64,000 nt of DNA from Amycolatopsis albispora (GTDB lineage Bacteria > Actinomycetota > Actinomycetes > Mycobacteriales > Pseudonocardiaceae): contig NZ_CP015163.1 of NCBI RefSeq assembly GCF_003312875.1, positions 8,618,001 through 8,682,000 on the forward strand, written 5' to 3'. The first letter of the stretch is position 1; the number at the start of each line of letters is the position of its first letter. The notes beneath the pieces are model-generated. The model was not told where the DNA came from. It worked only from the letters and a program-made list of their open reading frames with translations, and did no database searches. The translations under genes were made by a program, and so were the position numbers. Below are positions 1 to 9,467 of the stretch, one piece after another.

Positions 1-110
1 CGGCGCGTGCGGTCGCGTTCCACCCGGGCCGCCAGCTCGGCGAGGTCCGGTTTGGGCTCCTCGGAGGGCGGGGGCGCTCCGGGATTGAAGAGTTGAAGAC
101 GTTCGAACAC
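1..110 (-). CDS. 5' end of an unrecognised gene, cut by the window edge
   Basis: An open frame on the minus strand runs from a GTG at 110 off the left edge. The visible 36 residues begin VFERLQLFNPGAPPPSEEPK and continue as an acidic, helix-prone stretch (DLAELAARVERDR). I do not recognise the family. The start resembles that of some actinobacterial DUF222/HNH-endonuclease-like proteins, but this is only an impression. No convincing Shine-Dalgarno lies before the GTG, and the frame stays open upstream through proline-rich low-complexity sequence, so the start is uncertain. Two DnaA-box-like sequences lie 54-80 bp upstream. Confidence 0.4.
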   Translation of the reverse strand, partial: MFERLQLFNPGAPPPSEEPKPDLAELAARVERDRTR

Positions 111-163
111 GGCTTCGACGTTATGGGGGTTGGGGTGGGGAGGACAGGGGGTTGAGTGGGGGC

Positions 164-190
164 TGTGGACAAGTTGGGGGGTGTGGATAA
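164..190. promoter_or_regulatory. Pair of DnaA-box-like 9-mers
   Basis: TGTGGACAA at 164-172 and TGTGGATAA at 182-190 lie in the same orientation, 18 bp apart. Their complements are TTGTCCACA, the form favoured by high-GC actinobacteria, and TTATCCACA, the classical E. coli DnaA box. They lie upstream of the partial gene that starts at 110. No dnaA, dnaN or AT-rich unwinding region is visible, so this is unlikely to be oriC. A DnaA-responsive promoter, a titration site or chance are the options. Confidence 0.4.
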
Positions 191-200
191 GTCGGTGGGC

Positions 201-680
201 GCTGGAGGCAGGCGGCAGAGGTAAATGCTGAGGGAGAGGCAAATGCTGATGGCAGGGGCGGATGTTGATGACAGAGGCGGAGGCTGGCGAGAGGGAATGC
301 TGGTGAGGGAGCGAATGGTGCTGGGGACGCGGATGCTGGAGACGGGGGCGAGCGCTGGCGAGAGCGCGAATGCTGGCGGGTGAGGCGAATGCTAGCGAGG
401 GAGCCGAATGCTGGCGGGTGAGGCGGATGCTGAAGGGAGGGGCGGGCGCTGGTGAGGGGTGATGCTGGTGAGGGAGGCGAGCGCTGGCGGGGAGGTGAAT
501 GGTGGCGGCGAGGGCCGCTGATGCTGGCGGGAGCCGAATGCTGGAGAGAGAGGGGCCAGCGTTGACGAGAGGGGCCAGCGCTAGCGAGGGGGCGAATGTG
601 GTGAAGGGGGAATGCTGGTTAGGGAAGCGAGCGCTGACGACTGAGACGGATGCTGGCAACAGAGGCGAATGTTGCCGAAG
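201..680. repeat. Degenerate tandem array of a ~20-bp unit
   Basis: The region is built from roughly 20 diverged head-to-tail copies of a unit close to GCGAATGCTGGCGAGGGAG. Variants include GCGAATGCTAGCGAGGGAG, GCGAGCGCTGGCGAG and GCGGATGCTGAAGGGAG, with unit length varying by a few bases. The plus strand is strikingly purine-rich (G and A). Open frames here are short and in mutually inconsistent phases, so I see no gene. There are no unique spacers as in CRISPR and no perfect copies as in a young satellite. It is probably an old slippage-generated array between the partial left gene and thrC. Confidence 0.7.
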
Positions 681-706
681 ACCGGCGTACACGAACGGCA
701 TGCCGG

Positions 707-759
707 ACACGAATGTGGCTTTCGGGGCGTGGTGAACGCTCCGAAAGCCACATTCGTGT
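707..759. repeat. Dispersed hairpin family, copy 1 (3' of thrC)
   Basis: The left arm at 707-725 (ACACGAATGTGGCTTTCGG) is the exact reverse complement of 741-759. The stem can extend inward by GGCG/CGCT with one mismatch, leaving a small loop around TGGTGAA. It lies 19 bp beyond the thrC stop codon. It shares the core GAATGTGGCTTTC with six other full copies in the window. No U-tract follows, so it is not a standard intrinsic terminator. Confidence 0.9.
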
Positions 760-778
760 TCTGGGGAAAGAAAGGGTG

Positions 779-2038
<1,260 letters not shown>

Positions 2039-2051
2039 CGCGAGGTCCTTC

Positions 2052-2184
2052 CTCATCTGCCCCACGGGTGTGGGCCGGAATTGGCACCGTGATCGCCAGC
2101 TACCTCGCGGAATCGAGATGACAGGCTGACGCCGGTTGCCGGGGCTTCTTCGGGCCGTATCCCTCTGCCCCTCTGGATGAGCGT
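2052..2184 (-). promoter_or_regulatory. SAM-I (S-box) riboswitch in the thrC leader
   Basis: Read on the minus strand, the leader carries the SAM-I signature in order: CTCATCCAGAG, GGCAGAGGGA, GGCCCGAAGAAGCCCCGGCA followed by ACC, then after a variable hairpin GGTGCCAATTCCGG. P1 can form between GCTCATC near 2178-2184 and GATGAG at 2052-2057. The 3' strand of P1 directly abuts the Shine-Dalgarno AGGAAGGA of thrC, and no terminator lies between. SAM binding would therefore be expected to lock P1 and limit ribosome access (translational control). The motif match is strong; the mechanism is inferred from the layout. Confidence 0.88.
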
Positions 2185-2307
2185 TGTTCGGTTGTCGGCC
2201 CGCGCTCGGCGCGGCGCCTCGCCAACACCGTACGGCATCACGCCGCGCCGACGCGACCGCCTCACCGTGCCGGGCTAGTGTCGTACCGCCGTGGCAGGAT
2301 CGGGCCC

Positions 2308-3276
2308 GTGACCGAAGCAGCCGCCCTCCACCTCGTGCTCGGCGAGGAAGAACTGCTCATCGAGCGGGCGATTCGAGCCGCTCTCGAGGCCGCCCGCAGC
2401 GCGGACCCAGCGGCGGACCTGACCCGGCTCAAAGTGTCCGAACTCACAGCTCCAGCGCTCGCCGAGCTGGTCAGCCCGTCGCTGTTCAGCGAGGGCCGAG
2501 TGATCGCGATCGACGGCGCGCAGGACGCGTCGCAGGAGATCGGCGACGCGATCCTGGCCTATGCCAAGGATCCGGCCGACGGGGTGGTGCTGGTGCTCGT
2601 GCACACCGGCGGCGGCCGGACGAAGGCGGGCAAGGCGCTGCCCGCGGCGTTGCGCAAAGCCGGGGCGACGGTGGTCGAGTGCCCGAAGATCACCAAGCCG
2701 GCGGAGCGGGAAGCCTTCGTGCGCAACGAGGTCCGGCAGGCGGGCGGCAAGATCGACGCGGCCGGGGTGATGGCGCTGATCGACTCGGTCGGCTCGGATC
2801 TGCGCGAGCTGTCGTCGGCGGCGACCCAGCTGGTGGCGGACTCCGGTGGGAAGGTCGACGAGCAGGCCGTGCGGCGCTACCACCGCGGGCGGGCGGACGT
2901 GACCGGGTTCGCGGTGGCGGAGAAAGCGGTCTCGGGGGATCGCGCGGCGGCGCTGGAGTCGGTGCGCTGGGCGATGCAGATCGGGGTGCCGCACGTGCTG
3001 GTGGCGGACGCGCTGGCGGACGCGGTGCGGACGATCGCGCGGGTCGCCGGGGCGGGGCGCGGCAACCCGAACTCGATGGCGGGCGAGCTGGGGATGCCGC
3101 CGTGGAAGATCCGGAAGGCGCAGGGGCAGGTGCGCGGCTGGGGCCCGGACGGGCTGGCGGACGCGATGCGGATCGTGGCGAAGCTGAACGCGGACGTGAA
3201 GGGGGCGGCGGCCGATCCGGACTACGCGCTGGAGCGCGCGGTGCTGGCGGTCGCGGCGGCGAAGGAGCGGCGCTGA
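2308..3276 (+). CDS. holA: DNA polymerase III, delta subunit
   Basis: This 322-residue protein is the delta subunit of the replicative clamp loader, which opens the beta clamp for loading onto primed DNA. The family's N-terminal signature is present (LHLVLGEEELLIERAI), followed by the degenerate AAA+ domain and the helical collar region (FAVAEKAVSGDRAAALESVRWAMQIGVPHVLV, wrapped around residues 200-240). I chose the GTG at 2308 because AGGATC lies about 8 bp upstream and the protein then begins directly before the conserved region. A GTG at 2278 would add ten weakly conserved residues. It diverges from thrC. In many actinobacteria holA precedes rpsT directly; here sthA lies between them. Confidence 0.9.
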   Translation: MTEAAALHLVLGEEELLIERAIRAALEAARSADPAADLTRLKVSELTAPALAELVSPSLFSEGRVIAIDGAQDASQEIGDAILAYAKDPADGVVLVLVHTGGGRTKAGKALPAALRKAGATVVECPKITKPAEREAFVRNEVRQAGGKIDAAGVMALIDSVGSDLRELSSAATQLVADSGGKVDEQAVRRYHRGRADVTGFAVAEKAVSGDRAAALESVRWAMQIGVPHVLVADALADAVRTIARVAGAGRGNPNSMAGELGMPPWKIRKAQGQVRGWGPDGLADAMRIVAKLNADVKGAAADPDYALERAVLAVAAAKERR

Positions 3277-3341
3277 AGCTGGGGGGAGCGGGGCTCCGGC
3301 TGGGGAAGCGGGGACTCGCGGGGGGCCGCGAGTTTCCGGTG

Positions 3342-4757
3342 TCAGGTTGTGGTGAAGCGGGCCAGTGCGCGGATCTTGTTGGTGGCGTCCAGTGCGGCGA
3401 CCTTGTACGCCTCCGACAGCGTCGGGTAGTTGAACACGGTGTCCACCAGGTAGTCGACCGTGCCGCCGCAGCCCATTACGGCTTGTCCGATGTGGACCAG
3501 GTCGGTGGCCCCGGTGCCGAAGACGTGCACGCCCAGCAGTTTCCGGTCCTCTGTGGACACCAGCAGCTTGAGCATGCCATACGAGTCGCCGGCGATTTGG
3601 CCTCGGGCCAGTTCGCGGTACCGGGCGGTACCGATCTCGTACGGGATCGAAGAAGACGTCAGCTCGGCCTCGGTCGCGCCGCAGTAGGAGATCTCCGGAA
3701 TGGTGTAGATGCCGATCGGCTGCAGCGCGGCCAGCTCGTTCGCCGGTTCGCCGAAGGCGTGGTACGCGGCCAGCCTGCCCTGGTCCATCGAAGTCGCGGC
3801 GAGCGCGGGGAAGCCGATCACGTCACCGACGGCGTAGATGTGCGGGACCTCGGTGCGGTAGTGGTCGTCGACGGCGAGGCGGCCGCGCTTGTCGGCGGTC
3901 AGGCCCGCGTGCTCCAGGCCGAGCGCGTCGGTCATGCCCTGGCGACCGGCCGAGTACATCACCGCCTCGGCCGGGATGCGCTTCCCGCTGGCCAGCGACG
4001 TCACCGTGGCGTGCTCGCCGACCGCCACGTCGACCACCTTCTCGCCGAACCGGAAGGTCACCGCCAGGTCCCGGAGATGGAACTTCAGCGATTCGACGAT
4101 CTCCGGGTCGCAGAACTCCAGCATCCGCTCCCGCTGCTCGACCACGGTCACCCGGCAGCCCAGCGCGGCGAACATCGAGGCGTACTCGATGCCGATCACC
4201 CCGGCACCCACCACGACCAGCGAAGACGGGATGCGGTCCAGGCTCAGGATCTCGTCGGAGTCCAGCACGCGGGCCTCGTCGAAGTCGACCTCCGGCGGGC
4301 GCGCCGGCCGGGTGCCGGTGGCGATCACCACGTACTCACCGGTCAGTGAGGTCCGCTCGCCACGCGGACCGCCTTCGACCGCGACGGTGTGCGGGTCGGT
4401 GAACCGGCCGAGGCCGCTGACCAGGTGCACCCCGTTGCGCATCAGCTGCGCGCGCACCACCTCGACCTCGCGCCCGATCACGTGCTGCGTGCGGGCCATC
4501 AGGTCGGCGATGGTGATGTCCTGCTTGACCCGGTAGCTGGCCCCGTACAGCTCACGCTGGCTCATCCCGGTCAGGTAGTGCACGGCCTCACGCAGCGTTT
4601 TCGACGGAATGGTGCCGGTGTTGACGCACACCCCGCCGACCATGTCGTGGCGGTCGACCACCGCCACGCGCTTGCCGAGCTTGGCCGCGGCGATGGCGGC
4701 CTTCTGCCCGCCGGGGCCCGAGCCGATCACGATCAGGTCGTAGTCATAGGCGCTCAC
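3342..4757 (-). CDS. sthA: Soluble pyridine nucleotide transhydrogenase
   Basis: This 471-residue FAD-dependent oxidoreductase balances NADH and NADPH in the cytosol. The FAD Rossmann motif is near the N-terminus ([13 protein letters not shown]). The pyridine nucleotide site is mid-protein ([20 protein letters not shown]), and a C-terminal dimerisation domain contains [15 protein letters not shown]. In related disulfide reductases the active site reads C-x4-C; here it is [10 protein letters not shown], with the second cysteine replaced by threonine. That matches SthA and argues against lipoamide dehydrogenase or mycothione reductase. The GTG at 4757 gives [14 protein letters not shown], the usual family start. 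It separates holA from rpsT. Confidence in the family is high. Confidence 0.9.
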   Translation of the reverse strand: MSAYDYDLIVIGSGPGGQKAAIAAAKLGKRVAVVDRHDMVGGVCVNTGTIPSKTLREAVHYLTGMSQRELYGASYRVKQDITIADLMARTQHVIGREVEVVRAQLMRNGVHLVSGLGRFTDPHTVAVEGGPRGERTSLTGEYVVIATGTRPARPPEVDFDEARVLDSDEILSLDRIPSSLVVVGAGVIGIEYASMFAALGCRVTVVEQRERMLEFCDPEIVESLKFHLRDLAVTFRFGEKVVDVAVGEHATVTSLASGKRIPAEAVMYSAGRQGMTDALGLEHAGLTADKRGRLAVDDHYRTEVPHIYAVGDVIGFPALAATSMDQGRLAAYHAFGEPANELAALQPIGIYTIPEISYCGATEAELTSSSIPYEIGTARYRELARGQIAGDSYGMLKLLVSTEDRKLLGVHVFGTGATDLVHIGQAVMGCGGTVDYLVDTVFNYPTLSEAYKVAALDATNKIRALARFTTT

Positions 4758-4793
4758 GCGCCCAGCCTGCCCTATCGAGCCGCCGCACACACG

Positions 4794-4820
4794 AAAAAGC
4801 CCCCGGTTCGCACCGGGGGC
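4794..4820 (-). terminator. Intrinsic terminator of rpsT
   Basis: On the minus strand, GCCCCCGG at 4813-4820 pairs with CCGGGGGC at 4799-4806 around a short loop (TGCGAA), and five T residues follow immediately (4794-4798). It starts 19 bp after the rpsT stop codon. This is a textbook rho-independent terminator and contrasts with the T-less palindromes elsewhere in the window. Confidence 0.85.
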
Positions 4821-4839
4821 TCCTTCGGAAGGGGGTGGG

Positions 4840-5100
4840 TCAGAGCGCGTTGACGCGCTTGGCCATCGCCGACTTCTTGTTCGCGGCCTGGTTGGCGTGC
4901 AGCACGCCCTTGGTGGCGGCCTTGTCCAGCTTGCGAGCGGCCTCGCGCTGGGCCTCGACGGCCTTGGCCTTGTCACCGGCGTCGGCGGCCTCGCGGAACT
5001 TGCGGATCGCGGTCTTCACCGAGGACCGGATCGCCTGGTTGCGCTGACGCGCCTTCTCGTTGGTCTTGATGCGCTTCATCTGCGACTTGATGTTGGCCAT
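4840..5100 (-). CDS. rpsT: 30S ribosomal protein S20
   Basis: This 86-residue, highly basic protein binds the 5' domain of 16S rRNA early in 30S assembly. The sequence starts [20 protein letters not shown] and ends with the conserved [17 protein letters not shown]. It is a two- to three-helix bundle of the usual length. The ATG at 5100 is fixed by family conservation. It is transcribed alone on the minus strand, divergent from the EamA transporter gene, and ends at a strong T-tailed terminator. Confidence 0.97.
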   Translation of the reverse strand: MANIKSQMKRIKTNEKARQRNQAIRSSVKTAIRKFREAADAGDKAKAVEAQREAARKLDKAATKGVLHANQAANKKSAMAKRVNAL

Positions 5101-5259
5101 ACGGGCGCTCCCTGGTTTCCTCGGTTCGGTTTCGCCGCCGCGTCTGTGGGTGGCCCCGCACCAGCGGGTTTCCTCCATGACGGAATGCCACGCGACAACG
5201 AGTGAAAAGCCTAACACCGGTGCTCGGAGCGCCCGCGCACGGGCGTAGGTTGAGCGCTG

Positions 5260-6120
5260 GTGAACGTGACGGCCCTGCTCCTCGTACTCGGTGCGGCCGT
5301 CGTGCACGCCGGGTGGAACCTCGCCGCGAAGCGGGTGTCCGACGGCGGTGCCCGGTTCGTCTTCCTCTACTACACGGTGACCGCCGTGGTGTTCGCGCCG
5401 GTGGCGGCGATCTCGCTGCTGTTCGCCCCGGAACGTCCACAGTGGACCTGGCTGCTGGCCGCGGCCGGGACGGCGGTGCTGCACGTGGCGTACGGGATCG
5501 TGCTGCAGCGCGGGTACGCGGCCGGTGACCTGTCCGTGGTCTACCCGCTGGCCAGGGGCAGCGGACCGCTGCTGTCGGTGCTGGCCGCGGTGCTGGTGCT
5601 GGGCGAGCGGCCGGGCTGGCTCGGCCTGCTGGGTGCGCTGCTGGTGGTCGCCGGGGTGCTGGTGATCGGCAGCGGAGGCGCGGGCGGCGACCCGCGGCAG
5701 CGGCGTGCCGGGATCTTCTACGGCCTGCTCACCGGGGCCGCGATCGCCGGGTACACGCTGTGGGACGCGCATTCGGTGACCGATCTCGCGGTGCCGCCGC
5801 TGGTCTACTTCAGCCTCGGCGCGGTGCTGCAGAGCGCGCTGCTCGCGCCGTACGCCCTGCGGGGCACCGCGACCGGCGAGCTGTGGCGCAAGCACCGCCG
5901 CGAGGTGCTGCTGGTCGGCGTGTTCTCACCGGTGGCCTACCTGCTGGTGCTGTTCGCCATGCGGCTGGCGCCGGTGAGCCTGGTCGCCCCGGCGCGTGAG
6001 CTGAGCATCGTGCTCGGCGGCTTGGCGGGCTGGCTGGTACTCGGTGAAGCCGACCCGGCACGCCGCGTGCTCGGTTCTTGTGTCGTGCTGGCCGGCATCA
6101 CTGCCATTGCGGTGGCGTGA
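5260..6120 (+). CDS. EamA/DMT-family membrane transporter
   Basis: This 286-residue integral membrane protein has about ten predicted helices arranged as two EamA repeats. Typical repeat landmarks are [37 protein letters not shown] in the first half and [21 protein letters not shown] in the second. The family exports or imports amino acids, nucleosides, sugars or drugs; the substrate cannot be read from sequence. The GTG start at 5260 lies 8 nt after a TAGGTT -10-like hexamer (5246-5251) with no Shine-Dalgarno, so the mRNA may be leaderless. A VOC-domain gene follows 22 bp downstream and may be co-transcribed. Confidence 0.85.
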   Translation: MNVTALLLVLGAAVVHAGWNLAAKRVSDGGARFVFLYYTVTAVVFAPVAAISLLFAPERPQWTWLLAAAGTAVLHVAYGIVLQRGYAAGDLSVVYPLARGSGPLLSVLAAVLVLGERPGWLGLLGALLVVAGVLVIGSGGAGGDPRQRRAGIFYGLLTGAAIAGYTLWDAHSVTDLAVPPLVYFSLGAVLQSALLAPYALRGTATGELWRKHRREVLLVGVFSPVAYLLVLFAMRLAPVSLVAPARELSIVLGGLAGWLVLGEADPARRVLGSCVVLAGITAIAVA

Positions 6121-6142
6121 AGGCGCCGGTAGGGAGGAAGGC

Positions 6143-6532
6143 ATGGAAGTTCTGAGCAGCCGCGTCCTGCTGATGCCGAAGGACCTCGAGGTGTCCACCG
6201 CCTTCTACCGGGACACCCTGGGCCTGGCGATCTACCGGGAGATCCCGGTCGGCACCATCTTCTTCCTCGGCGGCGGCTTCCTCGAACTGGTCGGCCGCGG
6301 CGAGACCGGGCCGACCCCGGACATCGCCTTCTGGCTGCAGGTCCGCGACCTGCCCGCGACGCTGGCCGAGCTGGCGGCCAAGGGCGTCGAGCCGGTGCGC
6401 GAGGCCCGCCGTGAACCGTGGGGCCTGGACGAGGCCTGGATCGCCGATCCCGACGGCACGCGGATCGTGCTGGTCGAGGTGCCGCCGGGGCATCCGCTGC
6501 GCACCGACGTCCGGGACCACTCGAAGGACTGA
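6143..6532 (+). CDS. Glyoxalase/bleomycin-resistance (VOC) family protein
   Basis: This 129-residue protein has the paired beta-alpha-beta-beta-beta VOC fold. Landmarks are VLLMPKDLEVSTAFYRDTLGL at the start, GGFLELVGRG in the middle and WIADPDGTRIVLVEVPPG at the end. Such proteins are metal-dependent lyases, dioxygenases or drug-binding resistance proteins; I cannot pick the substrate. The ATG at 6143 has a very good Shine-Dalgarno (GGGAGGAAGG), unlike the leaderless-looking neighbours. It sits 22 bp downstream of the EamA transporter, so an exporter plus binding-protein pair is plausible but unproven. Confidence 0.85.
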   Translation: MEVLSSRVLLMPKDLEVSTAFYRDTLGLAIYREIPVGTIFFLGGGFLELVGRGETGPTPDIAFWLQVRDLPATLAELAAKGVEPVREARREPWGLDEAWIADPDGTRIVLVEVPPGHPLRTDVRDHSKD

Positions 6533-6546
6533 GTTACCTTCGGCGC

Positions 6547-7632
6547 GTGACGAACCCCACGCGCCGACTGCTCAAGGCGCTCGCCTGGTGCCTCGCGCTC
6601 GTCCTCGGCCTGCTGGCCTGGAGCACGGTCGCGAGGGTGACCTACGGCGGTGGCCCGGAGGCCGACCGGCTCGGCGTGGCCACCGCGACCACGTGCACCG
6701 AGCACGGTCCGATCGGGCCGCGCGGCTTCGGCACCAGCTACACCTGCCAGGCCGAGGTGCGCTGGTCGGACGGCGAAACCGAGCACGCCGAGTTCCCGGC
6801 CGGACAGCTCGAGCCCGGCGAGCGGGACGTGCCGGTCTATCTCGACACCTCCGAATCCGGTCGCGCCGACACGACGCTCGGCCGCAACGACACCGCGAAG
6901 TACTCGGCCGTCCGGCTCCCGGCGGTGATCGGGCTCGGCTTCCTGGTGGTGGTGCTCGCGCTGGGTGCCGGGGTCGCGGTGTACCGGGTGTTCCGGCCGG
7001 AGACGCGGACGGAGACCAAGGAGTGGCCGGTCACGCGGGCCGAGCTCAAGGCGGTCCGGATCCCGCGGCTCCAGCTGCTCGTGGCCTGGCTCGTGGTCGC
7101 CGTGGCCTACACCGTGCTGGCCACCATCCCGCGTTACGACGCGCCACGGGGCGAGGGCACCTTCACCTCACCGTGGCCGCAGATCGAGTGGGCGCTGCTG
7201 GTGGACCCGCCGGCCACCGGCGTGGTGATCATCGGGCTCATCCTCGCCGTGCTGGTCTGGGCGATCTACTCGTCCGTGCGAGCCGACGCCGCGCGGGTGC
7301 TCCGGTACGGGCCCGAATTTCTGGCGCGTGACCAGCGGAAGAAGCTCGTTGCGGCCGAACGGCGGAAGCGGGGTGCGGCCGGATCGGTCATCGGGTTGCT
7401 CTTGCTGGCGCTGGCGCTGTGGGGCACCATCCGCGTCATCGTGACCGGCTCGGCCGACGCGCCGCTGACGGTCTGGCTGGCTTCGGCACGCGACGCCGTG
7501 CTGCTCGCCGGCCTGGGTGCGCTCTGGCTGGCGACGGCGGAGACCACGCCCCAGCGGATCGCGCGCCTGCTCGCCGAGCACGAACGGCGATCCGGATCGG
7601 GTGGAACCGCGGGCGGTGCCGCGCCGTCGTAG
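6547..7632 (+). CDS. Multi-pass membrane protein of unknown function
   Basis: This 361-residue protein has about six predicted membrane segments: one near the N-terminus (CLALVLGLLAW), then a soluble extracytoplasmic-looking domain of about 100 residues with two cysteines (TTCTEHGPIG and TSYTCQAEVRW). A second helix follows, then two more helices after a cytoplasmic loop and two near the C-terminus. The soluble part resembles DUF3592-type domains in layout, but I do not assign a family. The GTG start follows TACCTT (6535-6540) by 6 nt, suggesting a leaderless mRNA. It immediately precedes the YbaB/EspC/WXG-like cassette, so it could serve as an accessory or immunity membrane protein. That is guilt by association only. 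Confidence 0.65.
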   Translation: MTNPTRRLLKALAWCLALVLGLLAWSTVARVTYGGGPEADRLGVATATTCTEHGPIGPRGFGTSYTCQAEVRWSDGETEHAEFPAGQLEPGERDVPVYLDTSESGRADTTLGRNDTAKYSAVRLPAVIGLGFLVVVLALGAGVAVYRVFRPETRTETKEWPVTRAELKAVRIPRLQLLVAWLVVAVAYTVLATIPRYDAPRGEGTFTSPWPQIEWALLVDPPATGVVIIGLILAVLVWAIYSSVRADAARVLRYGPEFLARDQRKKLVAAERRKRGAAGSVIGLLLLALALWGTIRVIVTGSADAPLTVWLASARDAVLLAGLGALWLATAETTPQRIARLLAEHERRSGSGGTAGGAAPS

Positions 7633-7654
7633 CCGCTGAATGGAAGGACTACGT

Positions 7655-8137
7655 GTGGCAACTGAGGGTATGGCCGGGGGCGAGCAGTGGCTCGCCGACT
7701 ACACCCGGCGCGTCGGGGACATCCAGCGCAGGGCGCAGGAAACCCAGGAACAGATCAAGAACATGCGTGCGCGGGCGAGCAGTTCCGACGGCGCGGTGAC
7801 CGTGGTCCTGGCCCCCGGCGGCAGACTCGAGAGCCTCACCCTCAGCCCCGCTTCGGTGCAGCTCGGGCACCAGCGGCTGGCCGCCGCCATCCAGCAGACC
7901 ATCCAGGCCGCGCACGCCGACGCCGCCGCGCAGACGCAGGCCGCGCTCCAGCCGCTGGTCGGCGAGTCCGACGCGATGGAGTTCCTGCGTGACCAGGTGA
8001 ACACGGCGATCGCCGAGGACCCCGCCGCCCCGGCCGACCAGGAGCAGCCGCCACAGCAGCCGCCGCGACGCTCCGACAGCGGTGACAGCGGTGACGACGA
8101 CGAAGACTTCGGCGGCTCGATCATGAGGAGGCTCTGA
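7655..8137 (+). CDS. YbaB/EbfC-like DNA-binding family protein
   Basis: This 160-residue protein has an N-terminal helical and beta core like YbaB/EbfC (DIQRRAQETQEQIKNMRARA, then GAVTVVLAPGGRLESLTL). An acidic, proline-rich, disordered tail follows (DSGDSGDDDEDFGG). The start is taken as GTG 7655 because GGAAGGA lies 6 bp upstream; an ATG at 7640 would overlap that Shine-Dalgarno. In actinobacteria, divergent YbaB-like genes often precede EspC- or WXG100-type secretion substrates, as here. Its stop codon overlaps the next start (TGATG). Nucleoid binding is the role known for classical EbfC; a chaperone-like role for secretion partners is speculative. Confidence 0.75.
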   Translation: MATEGMAGGEQWLADYTRRVGDIQRRAQETQEQIKNMRARASSSDGAVTVVLAPGGRLESLTLSPASVQLGHQRLAAAIQQTIQAAHADAAAQTQAALQPLVGESDAMEFLRDQVNTAIAEDPAAPADQEQPPQQPPRRSDSGDSGDDDEDFGGSIMRRL

Positions 8138-8451
8138 TGCCCGACGGCGGGTTCAAGGCGAAGCCGGACGAGCTGGTCACCCACGCGGGCACCGTGCTCA
8201 AGCTGGGCGAACGGCTCAACCAGGCCGGGACGAAGGGCGGCGGCGTCGATCTCGGCATCGAGACCTACGGGATCATCGGCCAGGCCTTCAGCGGTGACGT
8301 GCGCGAGCAGATCGCCGAGACCGCCGCCGCGCTGAACGAGCTGGGTGAGGGCCTCACCGACTTCAGCGAAGGCATCAAGGAGGCCGGTGGCGCCTACGAG
8401 CGCTTCGAGAAGGAAGTCCAGGAGCTGCTCGAACTGTTCAAGGAGGACTGA
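8137..8451 (+). CDS. EspC-like type VII secretion substrate
   Basis: This 104-residue, all-helical protein lacks a signal peptide. It begins FKAKPDELVTHAGTVLKLGERL and has a central glycine-rich turn (GIIGQAFSGDVREQ), followed by a long acidic helix (ALNELGEGLTDFSEG). It matches the shape of the DUF2580/EspC group secreted by ESX systems, in which a helix-turn-helix hairpin is displayed to the secretion ATPase. It overlaps both neighbours by a few bases and so is translationally coupled to the YbaB-like and WXG-like genes. No EccC ATPase or other ESX core gene is in the window, so export would depend on a distant system. Confidence 0.7.
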   Translation: MPDGGFKAKPDELVTHAGTVLKLGERLNQAGTKGGGVDLGIETYGIIGQAFSGDVREQIAETAAALNELGEGLTDFSEGIKEAGGAYERFEKEVQELLELFKED

Positions 8452-9467
8452 TGGGGGCCACCGACGGCGCGGGGATCGTCGACACCGTCTACCAGGCGGC
8501 GAACGATTTCAACAATCCGGAAGACTGGGCGATGGACGGGCTGGCGCTCGGCCTCGACACGCTCGGCCTGATCGCCAACCCGCTGGGCGGCCTGCTCAGC
8601 GCCGGGATCGGCTGGCTGATCGAGCACCTGGACTTCCTCAAGGAACCGCTCGACGACCTCGCGGGTGACCCCGGCAAGATCAACGAGATCGCCGCGGTCT
8701 GGGGTGAGCAGATCCGCAAGGAGGTCGGCCAGATCGCCGACGACTACGCGAAGGCGATCGAGACCGAGACCGCCGGCTGGGAAGGCCAGGCCTCGGTCCA
8801 GTACCGCGAGACCGGCCAGCAGATCGTCGAGCAGATCAAGTCGCTCGACGCCGCTTCGGCCGCGGTGTCCGAGGGCCTGCGCGGCTCCGGGCAGCTGGTC
8901 GCCACCGTGCGCGGCATCATCCGCGACATCATCGCCGAGGTGGTGGCCGAGATCGTGCTGGCCGCCGCGGCCGCGCTGGCCACCAGCTGGTGCACGCTCG
9001 GCGGGTCGATCGCCGCCTTCACCGGCTGGGCCGTGGCACGCGGGGCGGCCACCGCGGGCAAGATCGCGGGCAAGATCTCCAAGCTGCTGATGAAGCTGGC
9101 GAACATCCTCACCAAGTTCAGCAAGCTCCGCGGCGCGGTGCAGGCGCTGGGCAAGCTGGCCAAGCGCTTCGGCGACACGGCCAAGACCCTCGGCAAGACC
9201 GCCGGCCGCAACGGCAAGGCGCTGCGCCAGGTCGAAGGCGCGGTGGACGGCTGGAAGGACGCGGTCACCAGCAAGCTGCCCGGCGGGCTCAAGCACGCCG
9301 CCGACAGCGTCGACGGCCTGATGGGCAAGCGGGTCCGCGACGGGTTCGCCGACACCATCAGCCCCGGCAACTTCGGCCGGGTCGGCCTGTACGAGGTCGC
9401 CAAGGAAGACGCGAACGCGGACGAGAACTACGAGGAAGCCAAGAAGAACGTCGAGAAGGGCGCCTAG
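8451..9467 (+). CDS. WXG-like protein with hydrophobic lysine-patterned C-terminal half
   Basis: This 338-residue protein has an N-terminal helical region ending in a WEG turn at residues 110-112, followed by [15 protein letters not shown]. That is the arrangement of the WXG100/LXG-type domain recognised by type VII secretion. Residues about 156-200 are strongly hydrophobic and rich in alanine ([18 protein letters not shown]). Residues 200-260 form an amphipathic region with regularly spaced lysines ([19 protein letters not shown]). No recognised toxin domain or catalytic triad is visible. The C-terminus is short and acidic. The start overlaps the previous stop (ATGA). A membrane-active effector is an attractive guess, but a structural secretion partner is equally possible. 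Confidence 0.65.
   Translation: MGATDGAGIVDTVYQAANDFNNPEDWAMDGLALGLDTLGLIANPLGGLLSAGIGWLIEHLDFLKEPLDDLAGDPGKINEIAAVWGEQIRKEVGQIADDYAKAIETETAGWEGQASVQYRETGQQIVEQIKSLDAASAAVSEGLRGSGQLVATVRGIIRDIIAEVVAEIVLAAAAALATSWCTLGGSIAAFTGWAVARGAATAGKIAGKISKLLMKLANILTKFSKLRGAVQALGKLAKRFGDTAKTLGKTAGRNGKALRQVEGAVDGWKDAVTSKLPGGLKHAADSVDGLMGKRVRDGFADTISPGNFGRVGLYEVAKEDANADENYEEAKKNVEKGA

Noticed and set aside
164..190. Chromosomal origin of replication
   Set aside because: Only two boxes are present, with no AT-rich region and no dnaA or dnaN nearby.
201..680. CRISPR array candidate
   Set aside because: The units are contiguous and all diverged; there are no unique spacers, no constant repeat and no cas genes.
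2184..4349. Very long plus-strand frame of 721 codons overlapping holA and sthA
   Set aside because: It is Arg/Gly/Ala-rich, lacks any family motif and lies out of frame with two clear genes; typical GC-driven shadow frame.
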